NCBI GenBank assembly: GCA_902363255.1
Contig: CABIZO010000004.1
Span: 62,001-126,000 of the forward strand
DNA: 64,000 bases
Reading direction: 5' to 3'
Origin: Peptostreptococcaceae bacterium
GTDB taxonomy: Bacteria; Bacillota; Clostridia; Peptostreptococcales; Peptostreptococcaceae
Shown piece after piece: positions 1-8,564 of the stretch (positions within the stretch are counted from its first letter, which is position 1; each line of letters begins with the position of its first letter). Below the pieces are notes generated by a model that was given only the letters and a program-made list of their open reading frames with translations, was not told the DNA's origin and did no database searches. Made by a program: the position numbers and the translations under genes.

Positions 1-265
1 AACATATTTTTTAACTTTTGATGATAATGCAAGACTTGAAATAATGACAAGACCAGGGGTTAAAGATAGAGAAAAATCACTGCTAGAGAGTGGATATATT
101 CATTTGGCATTTAAAGTAGGGAGCAAAGAGAAAGTAGATGAACTAACAAGCAAGTTAAATAAAGATGGATATAAAATTATAAGTGGTCCTCGAACAACAG
201 GTGACGGGTATTATGAAAGTTGCGTGCTAGGACCTGAAAATAATCAAATTGAAATAGTTGAATAA
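1..265 (+). CDS. VOC (glyoxalase/bleomycin resistance) family protein, 5'-truncated by window edge
   Basis: The reading frame is open from base 2 to the stop at 263-265, so the true start lies before the window; the internal ATG at 44 is unlikely to be the start because conserved sequence (DDNARLEIM) continues upstream. What is visible is the C-terminal half of a VOC fold: a beta strand ending LEIMTRPG, the HLAFKV strand that often carries a metal-ligand histidine, a helix (KVDELTSKLNKDGY), the PRTTGDGYYES turn and the final PENNQIEIVE strand carrying the usual glutamate ligand. Such proteins act on small substrates (glyoxalase I, dioxygenase, fosfomycin or bleomycin resistance). The substrate cannot be deduced. 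Confidence 0.75.
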   Translation, partial: TYFLTFDDNARLEIMTRPGVKDREKSLLESGYIHLAFKVGSKEKVDELTSKLNKDGYKIISGPRTTGDGYYESCVLGPENNQIEIVE

Positions 266-326
266 TAAAATATTATATTTGCACAAATAGTATTTAAATT
301 TTAATTACTGTGAAAATAAAAACTAT

Positions 327-356
327 TTACCACACTTTTTATTATTTTGATATACT
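327..356 (+). promoter_or_regulatory. Possible sigma-A promoter of folA
   Basis: TTACCA (327-332) and TATACT (351-356) are 18 bases apart, about 30 bases before the folA start. The -35 match is weak and the call rests on position and the -10 box. Confidence 0.4.
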
Positions 357-385
357 GTATTTAAAACAAAAAAAGGAGTGCATAA

Positions 386-874
386 ATGATATCACTAATA
401 GTGGCTGCTACTGAAAATAATGCCATAGGAAAAGATAATAAAATGTTATTTCATATAAAAGAAGATTTACTTTTTTTCAAAAATACAACAATAAATAAAA
501 CAATAATAATGGGAAGAAAAACATTTGAATCTTTACCAAATGTTTTACCTTCTAGAAAACATATGGTCTTAACTAGAGATAAAGAATACAAGATAGATAA
601 TTCTCAAGTTGAAATTAGACATTCATTAGATGAAGTATTAGAAGAAATCAAATCTTCAAATGAGGAGAATTTTATTATTGGTGGAGAAGAAATATATAAA
701 CAAGTTTTAGAGAAAAACTTAGCTAATAAAATATATATAACGAGAATTTATAAAACAGTGGAAGATGCAGATACATTTTTCCCAGAAATAGATGAAGAAA
801 AGTATAAAATCATAGATAAAAAAATATTAAATAAAGATGCAGAAGTGTTTGTATATGAAAATATATTAAAATAA
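386..874 (+). CDS. folA: Dihydrofolate reductase
   Basis: Reduces dihydrofolate to tetrahydrofolate with NADPH in the cytoplasm, feeding thymidylate, purine and methionine synthesis. At 162 residues it has normal DHFR length. Visible features are the N-terminal strand MISLIVAATENNAIGKDN, the active-site helix region with the key acidic residue (HIKEDLLFFKNTT), the NADPH-binding IIMGRKTFES, and the FIIGGEEIYKQVL motif with the GG turn. The usual PWHLP segment reads MLFHIKEDL here, so the conserved Trp before the acidic helix is replaced by Phe. The start is preceded by AAAGGAG at good spacing. The next gene begins 15 bases after the stop, so the two are probably co-transcribed. No thyA is in the window. 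Confidence 0.93.
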   Translation: MISLIVAATENNAIGKDNKMLFHIKEDLLFFKNTTINKTIIMGRKTFESLPNVLPSRKHMVLTRDKEYKIDNSQVEIRHSLDEVLEEIKSSNEENFIIGGEEIYKQVLEKNLANKIYITRIYKTVEDADTFFPEIDEEKYKIIDKKILNKDAEVFVYENILK

Positions 875-889
875 AATGAGGTCGATAAA

Positions 890-2818
890 ATGAAGGTTTT
901 AAGTGGGGGTTGTACATTAGATTGTTTTGATGCTTGTAAATTTAATGTATATACTGTAGACAACAATATTGCAAAAATAGAAGGAGATAAGTCACACCCT
1001 TATACGAAGGGGTTTATTTGTAAAAAGGGATTTAACCATTTAAAAAGACATAATCACTTAAATAGACATTATAAACCCTTATTAAAAGTAAATGGAAAAT
1101 GGAAAGTAATAAGCTTTGAAGAAGCTTTAGATATTATGGCACAAAAGTTAAGTTATTATAAAGTAAATTATGGCCCAAAATCTTTTATGTATTACGAACA
1201 ATATGGAAGTGGAAGTTTACTTAAAAGTATAGGAGAGATATTTTTTAACTTTTTTGGAGGCAGTTGTAAACAAAAAGGCGGACCTTGTTGGAGTGCAGGG
1301 ATTGAAGCTCAAAAGTTAAATTTTGGAGATGTGAAAAGTCATTCTTTGGAAGATATGATGAATAGTAAAACTATAATAGTATGGGGAAAAAATCCAGCAA
1401 ATACAACAATACATACTATGAATATGATAAAAAAAGCACAGAAAGCTGGAGCGTATGTTATAGTTATTGATCCAATTTTAACTGCTACAGCAAAGCAGGC
1501 TGATTTTTATCTTAGGATAAAACCAGGTGGAGATGGAGCCCTTGCTTTAGCTATGGGAAAAAGGATAATTGAATTAAATTTACACAATGAAGACTTTATA
1601 AATAAATATGTAAAAAACTTCAGTGAATATAAATTTTATTTGGATAAACTGAATCTGAAAGATTTATGTAAAATAAGTGGTGTTTCCATGAGTGATTTAG
1701 ATTTGCTTGTAAAAAAATACACAGAGCCTTATTCAACAATTTTACAAGGATACGGTATGCAAAAATACTCTTATGGAGGAAATACAATTGGTAATATAAA
1801 TACTTTAGGCGCTATAACTGGTCAGATTGGTTATAGTGGTGGTGGGGTAAATTATGCCAATAGAGTTTATCCAGATATGTTAAACACAGACCCTTATGAG
1901 AGTTATAAATATGCAGATGATGAATTTTTCTTTGTGAGTAAAATAAGTAATTTTATTGAAGAAAACAATATAAAAATGGCAGTAATAACAAAAAGTAATT
2001 TATTAAATCAATTGCCACAACTAAATAAACTACAAAAAGCTATGAACAAAATTGACTTTAAAGTATGTTTTGATTTGTTTTTAACTGATACAGCAGAAGC
2101 TTGCGATTTATTTATTCCTGCAACAAGTGTTTTCGAAAGTGAAGATTTACTATACAGTTCCATGACTAATCCTTATTTAACATATATAGAAAAAGCTATA
2201 GAACCAGAAAATCCACTTATGGATGAGTATTACTTTTTCCAAGAGTTAGCTAGAAAATTAAACCTTACCAACTATCCTTATGTGGACAAAAAAGAGTATT
2301 TGGAAAAAGTTATAGACCCACTTAGAAAGATAAATAAAGAAGTAAATTTAGATTATCTTGCAAAAAATTATTTTACCATCCATGAAAGCATAGCATGGGA
2401 AGATAAAAAGTTTAAAACAGAATCAGGAAAATTTGAAATTTTAATAGATGAAAATGCATTAAATATAAGTGAAACTGATAAAGAATACAACTTTAGATTA
2501 TTAACAAATCACGGTAGAGAGTCTTTATTTAGTCAACATTATATGGACGATGAAAATAAAGCTATAGCCTATATTAATAATAAAATGGCAAATAAATACA
2601 ACTTTTATGAAAATGATCTAATATATATGGAATCTAGTGAAGGTTCAATAGAAGTTTCTTTAAAAGTTGATGATGCAATTTGTGATAATGTGGTTATGAT
2701 GTATGCTGGTTGGTGGAAAAAGCATGGAAATCCAAACTGGATAATAAAATCAGGCATATCTGATATAGGTGGTCAAGTTACTTATAACGAGACTTTTGTG
2801 AAATTATATAAAGATTAA
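890..2818 (+). CDS. Molybdopterin-dependent oxidoreductase (Mo/W-bisMGD family)
   Basis: A 642-residue member of the formate dehydrogenase/thiosulfate reductase superfamily. The N-terminus has the [4Fe-4S] motif C8-x3-C12-x3-C16-x27-C44, followed by the molybdopterin domains (GKNPANTTIHT, DPILTATAKQADFYLRIKPGGDGALA, GQIGYSGGG) and the C-terminal dinucleotide-binding barrel (RLLTNHGRESLFSQH). A cysteine in GGPCWSAG (about residue 133) lies where the Mo/W ligand is expected, so Cys rather than Ser or selenocysteine is likely. No Tat or Sec signal is present, so the enzyme should be cytoplasmic. There is no dedicated electron-transfer or membrane subunit next to it, and the physiological substrate is unknown. 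It starts 15 bases after folA and probably shares its transcript. Confidence 0.85.
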   Translation: MKVLSGGCTLDCFDACKFNVYTVDNNIAKIEGDKSHPYTKGFICKKGFNHLKRHNHLNRHYKPLLKVNGKWKVISFEEALDIMAQKLSYYKVNYGPKSFMYYEQYGSGSLLKSIGEIFFNFFGGSCKQKGGPCWSAGIEAQKLNFGDVKSHSLEDMMNSKTIIVWGKNPANTTIHTMNMIKKAQKAGAYVIVIDPILTATAKQADFYLRIKPGGDGALALAMGKRIIELNLHNEDFINKYVKNFSEYKFYLDKLNLKDLCKISGVSMSDLDLLVKKYTEPYSTILQGYGMQKYSYGGNTIGNINTLGAITGQIGYSGGGVNYANRVYPDMLNTDPYESYKYADDEFFFVSKISNFIEENNIKMAVITKSNLLNQLPQLNKLQKAMNKIDFKVCFDLFLTDTAEACDLFIPATSVFESEDLLYSSMTNPYLTYIEKAIEPENPLMDEYYFFQELARKLNLTNYPYVDKKEYLEKVIDPLRKINKEVNLDYLAKNYFTIHESIAWEDKKFKTESGKFEILIDENALNISETDKEYNFRLLTNHGRESLFSQHYMDDENKAIAYINNKMANKYNFYENDLIYMESSEGSIEVSLKVDDAICDNVVMMYAGWWKKHGNPNWIIKSGISDIGGQVTYNETFVKLYKD

Positions 2819-2875
2819 AATTAGAGAAATTATAATTATTAATAAAGTTATTAATAAGATATTGAGGGATAAGAG

Positions 2876-4368
2876 ATGAATCATATTATACATTATAGGG
2901 TAGAGAAGAGTTTAAGTAAAATTTATGAAGAGATAAAAAATCTAGTAGCGAAGAAGAACTGAAGAAAATTAATAAATGTTTAAAAGAGCTTTATGATAAA
3001 GACGAGTTATGTTACAAATGGTCAAAAGCTTGGTCTAAAAATCTAGGACTAAGTAGTGATTGTGTAGGTTGGGTTAAAATAAGTACAGAAAATCATAGAT
3101 TTGAAGAGTTTTTAGAAAAAGTAATAAAGTTGAAAAAAGAAGGTGGCAATATAGTTGTTCATAGTATAAATGAATATTCTAATGATGATAATGCTAATTG
3201 GTATTCATTTAACGTAAAAAATGTTCCTGGAGACTCTTTTGATTACAATTGTTCTTTAGATAAATATAAGAAGAATTATGAAATTAAAGCTGACCAAATT
3301 CCTTTTAATATACATGTTGCACAAGATGATTATAATGGTGGTTTAGTCAGTGAAAAATTTAGAAAAGTTTGTATAGATAATAATCTTACTGGAATTGATT
3401 TTATTTGGGCTAAGGATAGAAGCAAGTATAAGACGAGACAGTTTTTTAAACCTGTTTGCAGAAACTCCATGGGAATAGGAATTCAAAGAGAATTTATTAA
3501 ATTTAATGAAAATGATTTAAAAGGAAGATTAGCTCCTGAAACTTGTTATGATATTAGTTGTTTAAGCAAGGAATTCAAAAATGAATTTACATATTTAAAT
3601 ACTATTATAAAACATCGCTCAGGTATAGGATTTGAACAATATATTGCAATGGATACCTTCTACAAAGATAAATTGCCAAGCGCTGATTTTGCATATTATA
3701 TCTATGATGATGAAGTAAAATTGTATATGTCTAAAAGAGCTAAAGATGTTTTTATAAAGAATAATATGAAAATGGTTGTAGGTGAGACTGTTTTGGAAAA
3801 AGAAGAATTACCTAGCCATAGTAAACATTTAATTGGAGCAAAGGAATTTTACATAGAAGAGAATGTAAATGAAAAAATAGAAAAATCTATGAAAGCCTAT
3901 GAAGAGTTTACAAAAAGTCCAAGACCTAAAAAAGAAGTTAATCCTAAAAAAGTTCTAACAAATTTAAGAAGGTATAAAAGAGAAAATTCAAGTGATTATA
4001 ATTCTTGTCTTCCAAAGAAGAAAAGAGAGTCATATATGGCAACTTATCCAGCGGAAGTTTTAGAGGTATACAGTGTATCTAATGGATTTTATCTAAATGA
4101 TGAAGTAGAATTTTTGCCTGTTGAATTAATTGACGAATATACTAAGGATCTAAAGAGTCAATTAAAAGAAGATGACGAAATGAAAGATCTATTAATAGAA
4201 GGCGGTTATGATGCCATAAATGGATTACAAATAGGAAAGGGAGCTGGAGGAGACTTTTATGTATTGCTTCCAGATAAAAGAGTAATAGGAATAGAACATG
4301 ATGATTTAGTAATCTTAGGTCCATGGGAAAATATATATGATTTCATTAATGAGCTATTGCAGCAATAA
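2876..4368 (+). pseudogene. SUKH/SMI1-like C-terminal protein, interrupted by a one-base frameshift
   Basis: An ATG at 2876 after GAGGGATAAG opens a frame that stops at 2960-2962, but an uninterrupted frame one register away runs from about 2929 to the stop at 4368. Adding one A to the A-run at 2935-2940 joins them (EEIKK then SSSEEELKKINK), giving about 497 residues. As it stands the longest ATG-started product would begin at 3130 and have 412 residues. The last ~100 residues (TYPAEVLEVYSVSNGFYL, VLLPDKRVIGIEHDD, WENIYDFINELL) resemble the SMI1/KNR4 (SUKH) fold common in toxin-immunity proteins; the rest is unrecognised. The homopolymer defect could be a sequencing error, a real pseudogene, or phase variation. 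No toxin gene lies beside it. Confidence 0.6.
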
Positions 4369-4396
4369 GAATAAAGTAAGGTGGGGAATAAAAAAT

Positions 4397-4842
4397 ATGA
4401 GCTCTTATAAATTTATAGCTTGTGAATATGAGCTACCTGGTTTATATAATTCCAGATTATATAAGCCAGATGATACAGAAACTAATATGATTAAATATGA
4501 AGATAATTTAAATGATCTTGAAATTATTCCCGGAATGGTATTTTATGATGTTCCATATTATACTAAACTTTCAAATATTTATGATTTGAGTTTTACTTAT
4601 GCAGAAGAAGGATGTCAGCTGCTATATAATTATTTAATGAATAACTGTAAACAATATAAAAAATGTGAGATATGGTCAATTTGGCTTGCAAACTGTGGAA
4701 GTAAAAAGACTTTTCGCGATGGAATCAAAAAGAGTTAAAAAATTTAAAAGTTATTTCATTACCTTTAAGTGAATTAACTGTAGATATACTTAAAGAAGTA
4801 TTATGTTCAGGTGAAACTCCACGTAAGTTAACTTTATATTAA
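4397..4842 (+). pseudogene. Uncharacterised small protein, C-terminal frameshift
   Basis: The start ATG at 4397 follows GGTGGGG; an in-frame codon at 4337 exists but would overlap the upstream gene. The frame runs to a stop at 4736-4738, then a second frame continues without stops (RWNQKELKNLKVISLPLS and on to KLTLY) up to the stop at 4840-4842. One extra T in the T-run at about 4710-4713 restores a 148-residue protein through KKTFSRWNQKEL. I do not recognise the family. The position directly behind the SUKH-like gene suggests an immunity-type or contact-dependent locus, but this is inference. It carries the same type of homopolymer lesion as its neighbour. Confidence 0.5.
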
Positions 4843-5009
4843 TATAATACTATTCACTAACCCAAGACATTACATAAGTAAACTTATTATACAATGGAAT
4901 TATAGTTAATGATAAATATGGAAGTGATTTTCTAATCAGTGGAATATTCTTTAAATAAAAATATGATATGAAAAATTAATAACAATGAGAAAGAGATCAT
5001 TAAAATAAG

Positions 5010-5050
5010 ACCCCAAGAGGTAAAATTAAAATATCACTTGGGGTTATTTT
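5010..5050 (+). terminator. Rho-independent terminator
   Basis: The stem ACCCCAAG / CTTGGGGT (5010-5017 with 5037-5044) is followed by TATTTTTG. It closes the broken-gene block. Confidence 0.75.
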
Positions 5051-5132
5051 TGTATAAAATTATATTTTATATAAGTTTTAAATAGTTATTTTAAAAAATA
5101 AAATTATATAGTTTGTCGAATTATGTAATATA

Positions 5133-5160
5133 TTGTAATCTTTCAATAATATGATAAAAT
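5133..5160 (+). promoter_or_regulatory. Possible sigma-A promoter of the sensor kinase gene
   Basis: TTGTAA (5133-5138) and TAAAAT (5155-5160) are separated by 16 bases, about 50 bases before the kinase start. Confidence 0.4.
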
Positions 5161-5208
5161 ATACATGTTACGATGAAGTAAATTTATAACTAAATGAAAG
5201 GTATTAAG

Positions 5209-8200
5209 ATGTGGAAAAAGGATTATTTTAATAAAGCTATAATACTATTTTTACTTAATATAATTATATTGAGTTTTTTGACAGATAATAGCTATGCAAA
5301 TGCTAATGATTTGACCTTTAATAATATGAATATTGAACAGGGTATAAGTCAATCTACAGTAGAAGTAATATTCCAAGATAGTAAGGGATATATATGGCTA
5401 GGTACTAACGATGGTCTAAATAGATATAATGGCTACGAGTACAAAATATACAATTATGAAGAAGAGAAAAATAGCATAAGTCATAATGGTATAACAGATA
5501 TAACTGAAGATAATAATGGTTATCTTTGGGTAGGAACTGTACAAGGTGTAAATAAAATAGATCATGAAAACGAAGAAATAAAAAATTACACTGAAGAAAA
5601 TAATAAAATTAAAGATGATAGTACTTCAGAAATTTTAAAGACTAAAGATAATAAAATATTAGTTGGAACTTATGGAGGATTACAGATTTACAATGAAGAA
5701 GAAGATTGTTTTGATGTGATTTTAGATATAAATAAGGGTTTAATCAGTAATACTGTATATACCATAGATGAAGATAAACATGGTAACATTTGGGTAGGTA
5801 CTGATTTAGGTGTTAATAAAATATCTAAAGATTTTAAGGTTTTAGAAACATATAAAACAGACGGCAAGGAAAACTCTTTAGGCGAGGGAGAAATCTACAA
5901 AATATATTGTGATGATGAGTATAACCTTGTATGGGCAGGAAGTTCAGATTATGGTTTATTTAAGATAGATACGAAAACTAAAGATATAACACAATATGCC
6001 AATAATCCAGATGATGCAAAATCTCTTCCAGCAAATCAAATTGGAGAAATATTAAGAGATAATAATAAAAACTTATGGATTGGTACATCTGGTGGTTTAG
6101 CATACTATGATGAGGAAAATGACAATTTTCAAGTCTATAAAAATAAAATCTATGATAAGAATAGTTTAGTTTATGATAATATTAGATCTTTAATGCAAGA
6201 TAAAGAAGGTATTATATGGGTAGGTACTTATTCTGGAGTTTGTATATTTGATACGGAAAGTACTATTAAACATTACAAAGCCGGACCAGACGATGATTAT
6301 TTATTAAGTGAAAATATGGTTCATGGTGTTTATGAAGACAATGAAGGATATCTTTGGGTAGGTTCTAAATCGGAAGGAATAAGCATCATAGATAGAAAAA
6401 ATCAAAGTTCTACATTTATAAATACTAAAAATAATAAAATAATAGGAACAGATACAATAAATGATATAATAGGTTATAAAGATTTGATATTTGTAGCTAC
6501 TGATAGCGGAGTTCTTAAAATAGATAAGAAATCTAAAACTATGAAAAATTTTACTACAAAAGATAATTTAGTAAATGATGCTGCTAAAGATATTTTAGTA
6601 GATGATAAAGGATATTTATGGATAGGAACGATAGGTGGTCTTAGTGTAATCAATATTGAAACTGATGAAGTTATAGAAACTGATGAAGTTATAGATATGA
6701 GTGATTATATAAGTAGGGATAAATATATAAAACACATGTACCAAGATGAGGAAGGCAACTACTTCTTAGGTTTACTAAAAGATGAAGGTTTATGCTACAT
6801 AAATGTAAAAGATAAAACTATTAAGTATTATAAACATGAAAAAAATAATAAAAGCACAATAAGTAGTGACCGTATTAGATATATAAATGGAGATAGTAAG
6901 GGAAATATCTGGGTAGGTACCAGTTATGGGCTAAATAAATTTGATAAAAAAACTGAAACATTTGAAAGATATACTGCAAAGGACGGAATAGCAAATAATA
7001 CTATATATGGGATACTAGTTGATAATAATGATGATATTTGGATTAGTACTAACAAAGGTATAAGTAAAATAAATCATCAAACTAATAAAATTGAAAACTT
7101 AAGTGTTACAGATGGTCTTCAAGGGAATGAGTTTAATGGAAATGCCACATTTAAAAGCGATAGTGGTGAATTGTTCTTTGGTGGTATAAATGGATTAAAT
7201 GCTTTTTATCCAGCTGATATTAATAAGGTTAATACAGATACAAAAGTTTTATTTGATAATTTTATTATAGATAATAAAGAGTATAAAGATATAAATGAAA
7301 TGAAATTTAAATCAACTACTAATAATATAACTATTAAATTCTTTTCACCTATATACTCAAGTAATAAAAATATTATGTATGAATATAAGCTAATAGGTTC
7401 TAGTGGACAAGTATATACAACAAAAGATAATTATGTAACTTATAATGAATTAGCTCCAGGAAAATATACTTTTGAAGTAAGAGTAATAGACTCTAGTGGT
7501 AACAAAAGTGAAGCAAGTAGTGTTAATTTTGTTGTAAAATCTCCACTTTGGAAAAGCTCTTTAGCTTTACTAATTTATTTAGTTGCAGCAATATTATTTG
7601 TATTAAAATCTAAATATAAAGTTAAAAAACTTGATGATTTAGTAAATGAGAGAACTAAAAAATTAAAAGAAGAAATAAGAAAAAATACTATTCTTCATAA
7701 TGAAAATTTAAAACTAGAAAGAAATAAAAATACTTACTTTATAAATTTATCCCATGAATTGAGAACACCACTTAATGTTATAAATAGTGCAAATCAGTTA
7801 GTTCAAGGATTAATTAAAAGTAATTCTGGTATTAAAGAAGAAAAATTAAACCACTATATAGATATATCTCAAAAAAATTGTAATAGATTACTAAATCTTA
7901 TAAATAACATTTTAGACAGTAGCAAATTACAAAATGATATGTATGAAATCTTTTTAAGAGAGACAGATATAGTATATCTAGTTGAAGAGACAACATTAAC
8001 ATTAATAGATTATATAAACTCAAAAGGTATAGAACTTATAGTTGATCCAGAAATTGAGGAGAAAATAATTAAATGTGATGATTATGAGATAGAAAGATGT
8101 ATTATTAATTTAGTAAGTAATGCAGTTAAATTTACGCCAGAAGGTGGCAGTATAACTGTAAGTATTGAGGATTTAGACAACAAAGTCAAAATTAGTGTTT

Positions 8201-8430
8201 TAGATACTGGTGTGGGTATAGATGAGAAATTCCACAAAAGTATATTTGATAGATTTAATCAAGTATCAGACAATGATATAATAAAAGGTGGAAGTGGTCT
8301 AGGTCTTAGTATTACTAGCCAGATTATTAAGCTACATAAAGGAGAGATTTATGTAGAAAGTAAAATAGGAGAAGGTAGTAACTTTGTGATAATATTACCA
8401 GTAGATCCAGAAGTTGAAGATAATAAATAA
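5209..8430 (+). CDS. Beta-propeller/Y_Y_Y sensor histidine kinase
   Basis: A membrane sensor kinase of 1073 residues. The ATG at 5209 is chosen because AAAGG sits 7 bases upstream; an in-frame ATG at 5194 has no ribosome binding site. In order: signal-anchor segment (about 8-27); about a dozen Reg_prop-type propeller blades with the repeated G(Y/N)(I/L)W(V/I)GT motif (residues 30-680); a Y_Y_Y domain (about 700-775); one transmembrane helix (about 783-802); HisKA with the phospho-acceptor in LSHELRTPLNVI (His about 849); HATPase with NLVSNAVKFTP, DTGVGI and GGSGLGLS. Hybrid two-component systems of this type usually carry a receiver and AraC output at the C-terminus. This protein ends after the ATPase domain, so its response regulator must be separate and none is in the window. 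The ligand is unknown; glycans are typical of the family. Confidence 0.9.
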   Translation: MWKKDYFNKAIILFLLNIIILSFLTDNSYANANDLTFNNMNIEQGISQSTVEVIFQDSKGYIWLGTNDGLNRYNGYEYKIYNYEEEKNSISHNGITDITEDNNGYLWVGTVQGVNKIDHENEEIKNYTEENNKIKDDSTSEILKTKDNKILVGTYGGLQIYNEEEDCFDVILDINKGLISNTVYTIDEDKHGNIWVGTDLGVNKISKDFKVLETYKTDGKENSLGEGEIYKIYCDDEYNLVWAGSSDYGLFKIDTKTKDITQYANNPDDAKSLPANQIGEILRDNNKNLWIGTSGGLAYYDEENDNFQVYKNKIYDKNSLVYDNIRSLMQDKEGIIWVGTYSGVCIFDTESTIKHYKAGPDDDYLLSENMVHGVYEDNEGYLWVGSKSEGISIIDRKNQSSTFINTKNNKIIGTDTINDIIGYKDLIFVATDSGVLKIDKKSKTMKNFTTKDNLVNDAAKDILVDDKGYLWIGTIGGLSVINIETDEVIETDEVIDMSDYISRDKYIKHMYQDEEGNYFLGLLKDEGLCYINVKDKTIKYYKHEKNNKSTISSDRIRYINGDSKGNIWVGTSYGLNKFDKKTETFERYTAKDGIANNTIYGILVDNNDDIWISTNKGISKINHQTNKIENLSVTDGLQGNEFNGNATFKSDSGELFFGGINGLNAFYPADINKVNTDTKVLFDNFIIDNKEYKDINEMKFKSTTNNITIKFFSPIYSSNKNIMYEYKLIGSSGQVYTTKDNYVTYNELAPGKYTFEVRVIDSSGNKSEASSVNFVVKSPLWKSSLALLIYLVAAILFVLKSKYKVKKLDDLVNERTKKLKEEIRKNTILHNENLKLERNKNTYFINLSHELRTPLNVINSANQLVQGLIKSNSGIKEEKLNHYIDISQKNCNRLLNLINNILDSSKLQNDMYEIFLRETDIVYLVEETTLTLIDYINSKGIELIVDPEIEEKIIKCDDYEIERCIINLVSNAVKFTPEGGSITVSIEDLDNKVKISVLDTGVGIDEKFHKSIFDRFNQVSDNDIIKGGSGLGLSITSQIIKLHKGEIYVESKIGEGSNFVIILPVDPEVEDNK

Positions 8431-8447
8431 TAAACATTAGATGAATA

Positions 8448-8514
8448 TCCCCTTAGGTAAAAGTATAGATTAATATATTTAATCAAAACTTTTATCTAAG
8501 GGGGATTTTTTTTA
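8448..8514 (+). terminator. Rho-independent terminator
   Basis: A long imperfect hairpin (TCCCCTTAGGTAAAAGT paired with ACTTTTATCTAAGGGGGA) is followed by eight T. It ends the sensor kinase transcript. Confidence 0.85.
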
Positions 8515-8564
8515 TATTTATGCTAAAATCATATTATAGTCATAAAATATACAGGGGGAGATTT

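Larger units (their letters stand above)
4843..5208. other. Intergenic stretch with possible coding remnant, terminator and promoter
   Basis: After the broken gene pair there is no intact gene for about 365 bases. A short open stretch (4878-4961, NGIIVNDKYGSDFLISGIFFK) looks like the C-terminal end of a decayed protein preceded by an in-frame stop at 4875. A terminator (5010-5050) and a promoter-like pair (5133-5160) follow. Confidence 0.4.
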
